Shown here: positions 24,901-35,700 of the stretch, one piece after another
Numbering within the stretch: position 1 is the stretch's first letter
Layout: every line of letters begins with the position of its first letter
Source of the DNA: Tetraselmis striata
Taxonomy: Eukaryota; Chlorophyta; Chlorodendrophyceae; Chlorodendrales; Chlorodendraceae
DNA: 64,000 nucleotides
Direction of reading: 5' to 3'
Assembly: GCA_006384855.1 (NCBI GenBank)
Contig: VCJN01000690.1
Location: 107,001-171,000, forward strand
Notes under the pieces: generated by a model
Told to the model about the DNA's origin: nothing
Databases searched by the model: none
What the model saw: only the letters and a program-made list of their open reading frames with translations
Translations under genes and position numbers: made by a program

Positions 24901-26883
24901 CCCACGTACGCGGGTTTTATTGACTTTAGGAAGGCATATGACACCGTACCTCACGAGATTTAATTCCTAAAACTACAAGCCATAGGAGTCTCGGGTCATA
25001 TGCTTACCTTCATTAAAACTTTATAAATGGATAGTATGGTACGGGTCAAGACATGGGTGGCCCCGGGAACACTATCAGACCCCATACCCATAGAGCGTGG
25101 CCTCCGACAGGGATGCCCCGCTTCCCCCATCCTATTTAACATATTTATTAACGATATATTCGATGGGGTACAACATCTAGGGTGTGATGTACCAGGGTGC
25201 ACCGACACATTTGTGGCAAGGAAACCACTAAGGGTGCTAGGTCGGTTATACGCGGACGCTGTTGGTATCACATGCTCGTTTGCTAACCTGCATGCCATGT
25301 TCGCCCAGTTCTCGCAGTAAGCGGAGGACCATTTTATGGGGTTTGGGGTACTTAAGTGTGGGGTGATGGCATTAGGCCGATATTCCGACGAGACCGCGTT
25401 ACGCGAACAAGCTGCCCGATGGCAGCTTGGGGGGGAACGAGTACCGGTTGTAAATGAGTACCGGTATTTGGGTACGGTCATTAAGTCGGATCTAGGTATG
25501 CAACACATAGTAGACGACCGGGTTAAGAAGGGTAAGCGCGCCATTGAGGCGCTCGATTCGGTATTAGTCGGTGGACGGGACATAATTCCAATTTATGTGC
25601 GTGTGTCTGTCCTTAAAGCCTGTGTACTGCCAGTTTTAACTTACGCGTGTGAAGTATGGGGCATGGATAGAACTAGCGGCGCGAATAAATTACAAACCGT
25701 ACTCAATAAGTGTTTGCGGTGCCTCATTGGGGTGGGTAAAACTCCCATGGGGTGGCCACTGCACCGATGATGCGGGAGTTGGATATTGCGCCCATAGAGG
25801 CTACGGCCGCTGCGGCATGGGCTCGGGCTTTCCTTAAAGCATCCGACTTGAATATACATGAATAACCCATTTAGTAGATCAGACAAGTCGGGCGCGCCGT
25901 AACACGTGGACGTCGGGAACTGTGCGGTGGTTAGATCGACTAGCTAGGGCGAATGTAGGGCTAGCTAAGGGGGCGCACCTTCCACTTGAGTGGAGGTCAC
26001 TAGCCGCGCGCGATGCCGCTGAACTAGTAAAGGCATCGGTGTGGGCGCGTTACGAATCGTCGGCATAGTTAGCATGCAATAAAACATGGGGTATATATGT
26101 CCAGGCGTCTTATGCGTCAAACCCGTTGCCACAGTACGGTGTGGGTGTCCCCGCGGGGGTTGTGGCCGGGCTGCACATTATGATACAATTACGCACCCGA
26201 GTATTTCCCACTGCCCGCCGATTGGCGCGGATTCATGCCATGCCTGAGCGGTTCCTGGAACATTGCCCTGCATGTGGCGGTGAATAGGAGACTATCGAAC
26301 ATATTTTGGTGGAATGCCCGCGGTGGGGGTATCACCGTCATAATTTTGGGTTGTTAGTTCCGGAGTTCAGGGATTTTATTAGTAGTCAGGTTACTGCGTC
26401 AACACCAGAGGCCTTAACTGCCTTTATTTTGGGCGGGGTCCCCCCTCCCTTCACGGCGCCCTGGATTTTACTGGGAATGGGAAAATTCTCCAGCTATGGC
26501 GTCGGGCCCTCCCTCACATTGCCTTCTTTGTTGCACATGTAGCGACTATCGCTCTCCCGAAATGCTTTGCTCCGCGGGTTGGGGCTTGCCCCAACTCGCA
26601 TTACTCGAATGGGCCGACGCCCAAACGGGTAGGGCGGACCTTTCGTGGTCAGTGCCGGGTATTTGCATGGCAGTGTTTTAGTTAAGACGCTGATCCAACA
26701 GTGTTGGAAATTCCATTACTGGCCTTCAATTAGTCTTGCAGAATGCTTCGGCAATTCGCTTGATGACTATATCGGAGCGTCGCCTGCCCAGGGCTTTCCG
26801 TAACTGGATTGCTGCCTGAACGGCCGTCGTAGAGATGCTGCAAGGGTTTCACTGCCAGTCCTGTCCCGGGGGCGGGAAAATAA
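21955..26883 (+). mobile_element. LINE (non-LTR retrotransposon), decayed copy 2
   Basis: Same family and orientation as 13120-17990 and better preserved. ORF1-like segment 22458-23003; endonuclease-like part from about 22996 (NVNGLSSKLRMLAR, VLVQETT); long RT frame fragments at 24025-24525, 24673-24963, 25027-25320 and 25336-25770 separated by single stops or frameshifts. RT motifs include AAMKLLMTVIAQRL, DFRKAYDTVPHE and RGLRQGCPASPILFNIFINDIFDG. The active site reads YADAVG, one codon shorter than YADDAVG. The C-terminal C-x2-C...H...C motif (CPACGG, then HILVECPRWG) is at about 26265-26325. G/C runs at homologous positions are generally shorter than in copy 1. Ends at GGGCGGGAAAA. Confidence 0.9.
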
Positions 26884-27062
26884 TGCTGATGACGATGACG
26901 ATACACAGCGACTATCGATTATGATGTAAGAATCCTTAGCGATCTTTCGCTACCTAAGGATTACTTTCCGTTTAGTTCTGTTGTAGTGCGCTTTTAGTGA
27001 AATATGTAATTAGAAGAACTACAGTCCGTGCATTCACTTGACGCTCTCCCTGTGAACAAAAA
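26884..27062. other. Short spacer between LINE copy 2 and the next element
   Basis: Contains a small inverted repeat, AATCCTTAGCGATC...TACCTAAGGATT, at about 26931-26963. No coding sequence. Confidence 0.4.
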
Positions 27063-27646
27063 GATAAAATGATCTAAACTAGTTTATGGGGTTTCCCTCC
27101 TTGACCTAACCGCGGTTTCCCTCCTTGACCTAACCTCCTTGACCACAGCGTACGGAACCCCGCGCGACCCATATTTTTTATTACCTCGTATACCGTACAG
27201 CCGGCCGCGCAAAACACTGCCGCCGCGCCGCAACGTCGGCACTACTCACCCGGGCATCAGCAGCCCACAAAAACCTACCGCCCATCCGTCTCCCGGGCCA
27301 TCTGAGGCAGCCACCACCCCGCCACGCCCACCCAGGGCCTCTAAACGCCCGTTGACCGGCGGTCGTACGGTCGGAGGTGTCCCACTCAGGTGTGCCATCC
27401 CGCCTCCCCTGCGCGAATTGCCGTTGTTGCTGCGTCATCGCTTACTCGGCACCCACTCTACCACTCACGCGAAAGCACAAGCCGTAGGCATAGCGCCCGC
27501 TCGGCGCCTGTAAACGGTCCCGAACCGTTGGTATATGTGTTGGGCATGGGCCCATGCGCGGTGCGGTGGTGTCGTGCCGTCTGAATCCTGCAGCAACGCT
27601 TCGTCTGTCGGGGTGTTAACTTTGATTGTGCCGCACTGTTGCAGAT

Positions 27647-29035
27647 ATGGGCAGCCGCGGCTCGTGCTGCCTCATCTGTCTACATGAGCAGCACGAGCAA
27701 GATGCACCGACCGACCCCACCGCGCCATGCGTCCGCTGCGAGGGCATCCTGAGGCCACCCGTGGCCCTTCTGAGCTACTACGACTTCACTGCTGCGAGTC
27801 GGCAGGCGCTCTTCGACGTCCTTGGGACAAAGAGCCGAGCCAACCCCAACTCACCCGGAGCTGTTGAGGGCGCGTCGATGGTGAAGGTTTCCGTCAACTA
27901 CCCTCGCCCGCTCTTGAAGCTGCAGCTGGCGCACGTGATGGAGAAGGTCCGGGCTGTCCAAGCCAAGCGTCCGGCGGACTTGGGGCGTGGGGCAGCGGAG
28001 TTGTTCAACCAGGAGCATTGTCGCGTGATGTGGTGCAAGATGGCGGAAAAGTATAGCTGGACTTTCCACACTTGGGACTTCCTCCGCTTCTTCCTGGACT
28101 TCCATGGCAACATCAACGTCCCTGACGGCGAGCGTGCGTTTGAGAACGCCCGTCAGAAGGCCACGGGCGACCTGCACCTCATTGGCTTGCCCATGACGCT
28201 CACTCTGGAGATCATTGAGGTGGGGAGCAAAGAGACGTCTGGTGCCATCCACAAGCTTTCGTTCCGGTTCAGCACATTTGCCATCACAGCCGCTCAGGAT
28301 GAGGATGGCCATGTCAACCTGCGGATGTCGGCCATGCATCCGTCTGACCTGACAGATGCTGGCATCGACAAGAGTAGGTGGCCCCACAAGCCGTTATACC
28401 GGCAGTACGCCGCGTATAACGAGCTGGGCGCACGGCGCCTGCTGCGGCGCAACCGGCGCCACATGCTGCCCGGAGCCAGCCGGGACGTGCTGCTGGAGGG
28501 CAGCAAGCATTGGGGCAGCACGGCAGCCATCGCGTCCATCGGCTACTACCCGGAGCGGCTGGCACCTGTTGGAGCGCCGGCTGGCACTGAGCCGTTCATG
28601 CATCACAAGCTGAACCGGGCCAACTGCGGGTACAAGGGGCGCAGCATCCTGCTGCAGGAGGAGCGGGCGAGGGATAAGTTCCTGCAGGAGCTAGAGGCGG
28701 CGAAGCGGGAGCGGGACGACCTCACCTACAAGAAGGAGCTAGAGCAGTTGTATCGGATGATGCGTGGGCCTGGACGGCGGGCGTGGGCAGCGAAGGAGCA
28801 GAACTACTACATTGACATGGACCGGCGGCTGAACGGCGAGGACTTCGCTGCAGGTAGGAAGCACGCGCTGCGCGGTGTAGAGGAGGTAGAGCCTGAGTTC
28901 ACCTCAGAGAGGGAATGGGTACAATGGTGTCACAGCACGTATCCCAAGCGTGCGGTTGATGAGATGAAAGAAAAGATTAAGCAGCTGAGTCAGAAAGTGG
29001 AACGGATGGAGAGGAGAAAGTATAATTACATGTAA
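27647..29035 (+). CDS. Transposon-encoded Cys-rich/coiled-coil protein, about 462 aa, function unknown
   Basis: Opens with CCLICLHEQHEQ and a second Cys pair (CVRC) about 20 residues later, a possible zinc-binding knuckle. The middle is a compact domain with SWTFHTWDFLRFFLDFHG. The C-terminal third is charged and helical (ERARDKFLQELEAAKRERDDL and a Lys/Glu-rich tail) and probably forms a coiled coil. ATG 27647 follows an apparent acceptor, TGTTGCAG, so one or more 5' exons may lie between the TIR and here; the frame upstream of the ATG has no other ATG. The frame is intact, 463 codons with stop TAA at 29033, which suggests recent function. Likely a transposition accessory protein, by position only. 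Confidence 0.6.
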   Translation: MGSRGSCCLICLHEQHEQDAPTDPTAPCVRCEGILRPPVALLSYYDFTAASRQALFDVLGTKSRANPNSPGAVEGASMVKVSVNYPRPLLKLQLAHVMEKVRAVQAKRPADLGRGAAELFNQEHCRVMWCKMAEKYSWTFHTWDFLRFFLDFHGNINVPDGERAFENARQKATGDLHLIGLPMTLTLEIIEVGSKETSGAIHKLSFRFSTFAITAAQDEDGHVNLRMSAMHPSDLTDAGIDKSRWPHKPLYRQYAAYNELGARRLLRRNRRHMLPGASRDVLLEGSKHWGSTAAIASIGYYPERLAPVGAPAGTEPFMHHKLNRANCGYKGRSILLQEERARDKFLQELEAAKRERDDLTYKKELEQLYRMMRGPGRRAWAAKEQNYYIDMDRRLNGEDFAAGRKHALRGVEEVEPEFTSEREWVQWCHSTYPKRAVDEMKEKIKQLSQKVERMERRKYNYM

Positions 29036-29066
29036 TTATTCTTGTTTGGATTGTGCGCTGTTCTAT

Positions 29067-31758
29067 CTACTTTTGTCGCTTGTCCAGACCAAGCGCCTTC
29101 ACCGCTGCATGATGCTGCTGCACCCTCAGCTTGCTCTTGTGTTCCCTGGTGAACTTGGTGGGCTGCACACCGGATGCTGCCTGCTTGGCTGCCTTCTTCA
29201 CCTGTGCACGCGCACGCATGGCTGCCCCCTTCTTGGTGATGACGCGGGTGCGGGCAGAGAGGGCGCGCATGTGGATGGCCTGGGTGATGGTCTTGGCTGC
29301 ATGCTCCTTCTGCTTGTTGCAGCGGTGGCGCCCGAAGAAGTGAACCCACTGGTGCAGAGCCTCTAGCCCCTGACTGCACCACTTGCCCAGGCTGCCATGC
29401 CGCCGGATCATCTGCCCCAGATGCACCGCACTGACGTGGATGTACACTGTGACATCCTGTTGGTTGGCCACCTGCAGGAACGCCGTGAGCATCTTGTTGC
29501 CCACCTCCTCAACCTCGGTGGCGTGTTGCTGGACGGCGGCTTCGTCCTTGTCGTCACATCCGTGGGTGACCAGGTAATATAGCTCAAAGAACAGATCCCA
29601 CACCTTCTTGGCGTTGATGTACAACTGCTTGTGCCGGCTGCGCCACAGCGGGATGGCCTTCTGCAGGATGGCCACGTAGTTGTCCATCAGCACTTGGCAT
29701 GTCTCACCGGGCCATGACTCAGCACTGAGATCAATCTTGGCCTTGCTTGTCGCAGACTGACCGGCCTTGCTGCTGGACAGCTTGACCTTTAGGTGCTCCT
29801 CGACCCACTTCACCAGCTCAAGCTGCTTGGCGGCGTCGCAATACTTCGAGACCGTGAACTTGAAGATCTGCGGCACCACCCTCAGCATGAGGTGCAGGAT
29901 GTCCACGATGTAATCCAAGATGTGCGACAGCACGAGGTACGGCGCCCTCCCCATGCACATGCCGTAGTGCAGCTGCTGCAGCTGCTGTCGCTTGGACACG
30001 CTCATGCCCTCATCTGTCAGCCCCGCACTGCTGGCTGTGACATCCCTGTCCTTGCATTTTGTGGAGGAGCACCGGCTGCCCATCACGGTGTGTGTGAGCT
30101 GCACCAGCTCCTCCATATCTCGCATGGTGATGCCTGATGCCTCCCACTGTTGCAATGTCATGGCTCGCTCCGCGTGGGACCCCAAGATGCAGTAGATGCA
30201 TGGGAAGAGGCTGCTGCATCCGCAGTGGCCCAGCAACCCACTCAGGATCTTCATGTCACCCCCGGCCAACACCTTGATGTTGTAGTGCTTGCCATTGACA
30301 TGGACACCCTCCCGCTGCAGCTGCTTCAGGTCATCGGGGATGTGGCTGGCGTGGAGCTGCAGGTCTGTCCAGCAGTCATCCCTCAGAAAGAAGGTGAGCA
30401 AGACATGGTTGTTGACTGAATTCACCTTCTGAGACTCATCGGTCAGTGATGAATCATCGTAGATGCACTTTGCCACGCCGGATGTGCTATTGGTCCTGGG
30501 GTTTTTGAATATACCAGTAGCATCGATGAGGTGCTGACACGGGATGGTTGAGCCGGGTGGTGGCAGCAGCCCCATGTTGTCCACAAACTCCAGCCTGTCC
30601 ACAATGGCTGACCGTGTGTTCACCTTGCAGCACAGATTAGCCGAGTCGACCCCGAGCTTCTCCATGTGCTCCCGGATGCGAGACAAGATCCAGTCGAGTC
30701 CAGGGGCGCCAGGTGGCTCTGTGCCGCAAGGCCATAGCAAAGGAGTCCAGTAGTCGACGTTGGGATCCTTCCGGTTAGACAGCATCGTCTTCAACTGCTT
30801 CCATGCTCGGGCGGTGCTGCAGATGTCCGTGTAAATTTTTACGGCATTCTCACGCCAGTGCTGCTCCATCACTCGCTTGGCTGCCTCCTCGGTTTGCCTG
30901 TCGTGGCCCATGTCGTCGAGTATGCTGCGCAACAGGTGTCGGTACTTGGAGAAGAGGGAACGCAGGACCCAACGAGGCATGTGGGTGTAGGAGCGGTGGG
31001 TCTTGCCGACGGGACTCGGGTTATAGGTGCCGACATCGGCACCGCCTCCACTACTACTCTCGTCACCCTCTACGCCTGCTGTTAGCTGCTCGCCCGTCCC
31101 GTTCTGCTTGTAGTACTCCTCCCACTTGCTGCCAAACATGTTTGTCAGCAAGTGCTCTAGGTCGTCTCGCTTCTTGCGGATGTAGATGTCGATGCTGTCC
31201 TTGGCTACATGGCTGCCCTTGCGCAGCTTGTAGTGCAGCCCAGTCGGCCGATTCCGCGGCATCACGGGCGGCTTCGGCTCGTCATCCGCGCTGCCCGGCT
31301 CCTCCTCCTCCCCGGAGCCCTCGCCGTCTGACTGCTGCCCGTCTGACTCGCCGTCAGCGTCACCGCGCTTCCGCTTGGTGACGTTGTACCGGTAGTGGTA
31401 CAGCTTCTCTCTGGCGTCGTGGGCCGCGATGCGGCTTTGCAGCGCTGCCTCCTCGGCCTGCACCAGCCGCGACCGCAGTTGCCTCTCCGCCTCGCGGTCC
31501 CTCTCCGCCGCAGCCCTCAGCGCCTCCCCCTCCTCGGTCAGCCGCTTGATCTTCGCGGTCAACGCGTCGCGCTCTGACGCACTTGTCGCCAGCTGCGTCG
31601 CTATGCGTGCCTGTCGCGTGTCCTGAGCCCGCCCGCCCGCGCGCCGCGGCCCGCTCACCGGCATCCGCCACCCCCGCCGCCGCCGCCGCCGCCGCCGCCG
31701 CCCGCCGCTGCTCCTCCCGCTTCCTAGACGCCTTCGCCCTCTTCCCCTTGTTCCCCAT
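29067..31758 (-). CDS. Candidate DDE-type transposase of unassigned superfamily, 865 aa or more
   Basis: The open frame from 31664 to 29067 is intact. Order: coiled coil (residues about 28-75), acidic linker (100-130), a conserved-looking region with HMPRWVLRSLFSKYR (228-242), LIDATG (379-384), GGDMKILSGLLG (468-479) followed by PCIYC (488-492), DILHLMLR (588-595) and SVHLGQ...QGLEALHQ with Glu 768, then a basic C-terminus. The spacing of Asp 381 or 470, Asp 588 and Glu 768 would suit an RNase H-fold transposase, but this is inference. A GGC/GCC repeat (31667-31700) separates ATG 31664 from ATG 31758, which opens a frame beginning MGNKGKRAKASRKREEQRR in a different register. A repeat-length change would fuse them, so the true start is uncertain. 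Confidence 0.6.
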
Positions 31759-31887
31759 GATCCCGCACGTGCGTGTGGGGGGCGGTGGGTGGGTTATGGT
31801 GGCGTTCTTGGCATGTTACAGTGACATGCCGGCGGCGGCGTGCTTAAAAAGTATGGGAAAATGCCGTTTCCGTCCGCTGTGTACGAG

Positions 31888-31967
31888 ACTCAACTTTGAA
31901 ACTCGTCGTGCTGCTACGCCTCGCGTGCGAGCCTCAGCGCGTATCATCACATTTCAAAGTTGAGTCT
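31888..31967. repeat. Short inverted repeat in the transposon right arm
   Basis: ACTCAACTTTGAAA (about 31889-31902) and its complement TTTCAAAGTTGAGT (31952-31965) flank a loop of about 50 bases. A third copy of TTTCAAAGTTGAGT starts at 32259, immediately after the right TIR. Confidence 0.6.
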
Positions 31968-32071
31968 GGTTTTGCCAAAAAGGTCGCGCAGGCTGTTTTA
32001 CACGGTCAAGAGCCGAAATTGGCAGGATGGTTTAGCGAAAGCGTGGAGGGAAAACGGAGTCAGGGGGGGGG

Positions 32072-32260
32072 CGCTGCGTGGAACGCAGCGAAAACTGGAA
32101 GATGGCAGGCTCAGCTGTTCTGGCTGCTTTTATTTCTACTCGTGCTGAACCCAAAAAGGGCGCAACAACAGATGCCTAGTTCCCGTACCACTGAGAAGCA
32201 CTTGTAGCTAAAAAGCGGTTAGGTCAAGGAGGGAAACCCCATAAACTAGTTTAGATCATT
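32072..32260. repeat. Right-end repeat R, copy 1 (189 bp)
   Basis: Starts with the palindrome CGCTGCGTGGAACGCAGCG and ends with the TIR. Same length as copy 2 at 41683-41871, with about seven substitutions between them. Confidence 0.85.
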
Positions 32261-32275
32261 TCAAAGTTGAGTCTG

Positions 32276-32688
32276 TGTTAGGCTCTAGCTTAAGCCTGTT
32301 CTTTAGGCCCTTTAGGATGCAGCGGAAGGATTTAGAAAGTATGGCCAATCTCTTCTGGTTACAGGGGTTCCTGGGTTATAGTTCTGTCTCTGAATTCTAC
32401 CTAGTAGACTTGTCCGAGGCGGTATTTATACCCGCCGAGGTCATAGTCATACCTGTGCTATGTTAGCCGGGTGTCATGGGATACCCGTGCTGTGTTAGCC
32501 ACGTAAGGCTTGAGTCAGAGAACTCTAGAGAATTCCAGAACAGTCCTCGGCCTTATACTACTAATATTTACGCCCGCAATACTAATATGTACAGCGACTC
32601 CGCGGATGCGTAGTCGTACTACCTTTGCGGGGAGTTATACCTGCTAGTATAGCAGAACATTATGGCTATAGGGAAATGGAGTATAACA
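32276..32688 (-). repeat. 3' LTR of the gypsy element (413 bp)
   Basis: TG...CA ends, TGTTAGGCTC at the left and GAGTATAACA at the right on the plus strand. No difference from the 5' LTR was noticed on reading. Confidence 0.93.
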
Positions 32689-32704
32689 CTCTCTCCCCCT
32701 TAAG
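32689..32704 (-). other. Polypurine tract
   Basis: On the coding strand the bases just before the 3' LTR read CTTAAGGGGGAGAGAG, the purine-rich primer for plus-strand DNA synthesis. Confidence 0.75.
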
Positions 32705-32774
32705 CACAAGCGTCCTCGCTGTGCAGGTGTCACAGAACTACAGGAAACTATAGTCTTGGTCTTGATTTTGAAGT

Positions 32775-35700
32775 TCAGGCGGAAGGTACTCGGCTTGGGT
32801 AGCGATTCCGGAACCGAATGAAGTCTGGGCTCTCAGTAAACTGTCGGTATGGTTTAGACCGTAAGAACGACCGGAAAATGTCCAGGTGCTTGACTCCGCG
32901 TAGGGGCTCCCAGGTGTCTTCGCTTGGTACGTTGTACGGGAACGCCCATCGCACTCGAAACAGTAGTCCAGTGCCATTGTTGTTGAAGGTAACATCGAGT
33001 ATGTCCTGAACATGGAATCGGTTTGCGTCATGGACAATTGGTACTCGTTCAGACTTCGCCGGTTGGTCAGGGTCGTCATACCACTTTTCCAGCATACTCG
33101 CGTGCACCACGTCGTGGACTCGTACGCCCGCAGGTAGTTGCAATCGGAAAGCAACTGGCGAGATCTGCTCTGTAATGACGAAGGGGCCCACGTAGCGATC
33201 GCGTAGCTTAGCACAGGGTTGCTGAATAAACTTCAGATGAGACGCTTTCAGCTTAACTCTGTCGCCGGTCTTGAATGGTACGGGTAGTCGTTTACGATTA
33301 GCTGCAGTCTGCATACGAGTTTGAGCCTCCAGTACGCAATCATGCGCGAAGCGATGAAGCTCATGTACATACTTGACGTGTTCCGGAAGAGCTCGAGTCG
33401 GCTCGGTTGCGAGTTGAGTAGTAGCAGGTGTAGTCGGCTCGAATCCCAAAGTCGCCTTGAAAGGGGACATAGTAGTCGAAGTCGACTGAGCAACGTTGAT
33501 CGCAAACTCCACGTTGGTGAGGTGGTTGACCCAATCATCGTGCAGGGGGTGCACGTAGCAGCGTAGCACTTGCTCCCAAGTTTGGTTAGTGCGTTCCGTC
33601 TGGCCATCGGTTGCTGGATGAAAAGCTGTAGAGATGTTCAGCTTAGTACCCATGGTCTTGAACATATTTTGCCAGAATTCCGACATAAATCTGGGGTCTC
33701 GGTCAGAGATGAGTTTAGCCGGTAGGCCGAAATGACGAAAAACTGAGCGATGCATAATCTCCGCCAGGCCTTCAGCAGTAACTGTCTTCGTAGTTGGCTC
33801 AACAATTACTCGCTTTGACAGTAGACATACGAAAATCACTACTGAGTCATACCCCTGGCACTCCGGAAGATCTGTGATTAAATCCAGGGATATTACCTCA
33901 AATGGTCGTGACGGTACGTCATGGGGCTGAAGTAAGCCGTATGGCTTATGCCGGGCCGCCTTAGTACGTTGACAGGTAGGGCAGCGTCGCACGTAGTTAG
34001 TGACAGTCTGTTTCATACGGGGCCACCAGTACAGTTCCACAGTACGCGCCAGTAGTCGTCGTCCTCCTGGGTGTCCAGCAGTAGGCGCGTCATGTAGTTC
34101 GTACAGTGCTCGTTGTCGCAGGTCCGCCACATTTGGTACGTAAAGTCGTGAGCCGTAGGCGTACAGTAGACCATTACTGTGACGTACTAGCCAGGATGGT
34201 AAAGCCTTCCGCGATTTCAAGTACTCGTCGGAGTCATATGCGGTCTTGATTTCGTCATAAAACTTGTTGTCCGCCTGTAGTCGCGACTCCATAGCAAATA
34301 AAACTGAATTTATTTCGCAGTCAGCCTCGTCTTCTGACCAGTTGTTCAGCAGATCTAGCTTCTGTAGCGCATCCTTCAAGTCGGGTCGCCGAGAGAGGGC
34401 GTCCGCATGATTGGCAGCTCCTCGCTTGTAGACGATGTCCATATGTCGTTGGTAAGGCGCAAACACTTGCAGCCATCGTACTTGCCGCGTCGACAAATCG
34501 CGTTGGCGAAAGAAGTGCCGTAGTGTGTCATGGTCGGTGATGACCGTAAAGCCCGCCGCTCCATCAAGGTAGCATCGGAACTTGATGAGTGCATCACGAA
34601 CCGCTAACAACTCTTGCTCATGTACCGGGTAGTGAACTTCGTGTTTGTTCATCTTGCGTGCATGGTACGCGACAGGTCGAAGTCCTGAGCCTTGATCTTG
34701 CAGCAGCACAGCTCCCACTGCAAATCCAGAAGCATCTGTATACAATGTGTAACGGGCGTCCGCAGATGTGTCCGGTATACTCAGTACAGGTGCTCGTACC
34801 ATTGCGTCCTTTAATGCACGAAACGCTGCATCAGCACGAGGTGTCCACACAAACTCCGGTTGATTCTTCGTCAGATCATGTAGTGGCGCCGCAATAGCCG
34901 CGAAGTTATGGATGAACTTGCGGTAATAGCCAGCAAGGCCGAGAAAACCTCGTACGTCCTTTACTGTCTTCGGCACGGGCCACTGTTGAACTGCTTCCAC
35001 CTTCCGGGGGTCCATCTTGATCTGTCCTGCTTCGACGATATGCCCCAAAAACTCCACACTAGTACGGCCGAACGAACACTTCGACAGCTTGATATGCACG
35101 TGGTGTCGTTGCAACTCCCGTAGCACCAATCTGATGTGCTCGAGATGCTCTTCAGCTGTCTTGCTGTAGATCAGCACGTCGTCCAGGTATACCACGCAGA
35201 ATTTGCCGAGATATGGGCTCAAAACACGGTTCATCATGGTCTGGAATCCAGCTGGGGCGTTTGTCAAGCCGAAGGGTAACACACAGTACTCGTAGAGTCC
35301 ATAGTGTGTCCGGAACGCTGTTTTGTGGATGTCTTCCGGTTTAATTCGTACTTGATGGTAGCCTTTGTACAGGTCCAGAGTACTGAAAATAGTCGCACCA
35401 TGCAATGAGTCCAATAATTCGTCGATACGAGGAAGCGGGGTCCGGTCTTTCTTCGTAAGGTCATTCAATTTACGGTAGTCCACACACATACGCAGAGTGC
35501 CGTCTTTCTTACGCACAAATAAAATTGGGGCGCCGTAGTTTGACTTGGACGGACGAATCCACCCTTTTGCCAACAATTCCTCCAGTTGTGATCGTACCTC
35601 TTGCAACTCCGCTGGTGACATACGGTACGTTCGTTCCTTGGGGGGTTCATCACTCTCCAGGTTGATCTCAAAGTCGAACTCGCGCTCCGGTGGCAGGTCA

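Larger units (their letters stand above)
27068..32260. mobile_element. DNA transposon with 46-bp perfect TIRs and two convergent genes
   Basis: TIR at 27068-27113, beginning AATGATCTAAACTAGTTTAT, and its exact reverse complement at 32215-32260. Inside are a plus-strand gene (27647-29035) and a minus-strand gene (about 31758-29067) whose stop codons are only 31 bases apart. No target-site duplication is evident at either end. A second copy of the right end (189 bp) lies at 41683-41871, so the true right border could be there. I cannot assign the element to a named superfamily from the sequence alone. Confidence 0.75.

Noticed and set aside
27851..28387. 178-codon minus-strand frame
   Set aside because: Antisense shadow of the transposon-encoded 462-aa protein.
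30803..31381. 192-codon plus-strand Cys/Arg-rich frame
   Set aside because: Antisense shadow of the GC-rich N-terminal part of the 865-aa transposase.
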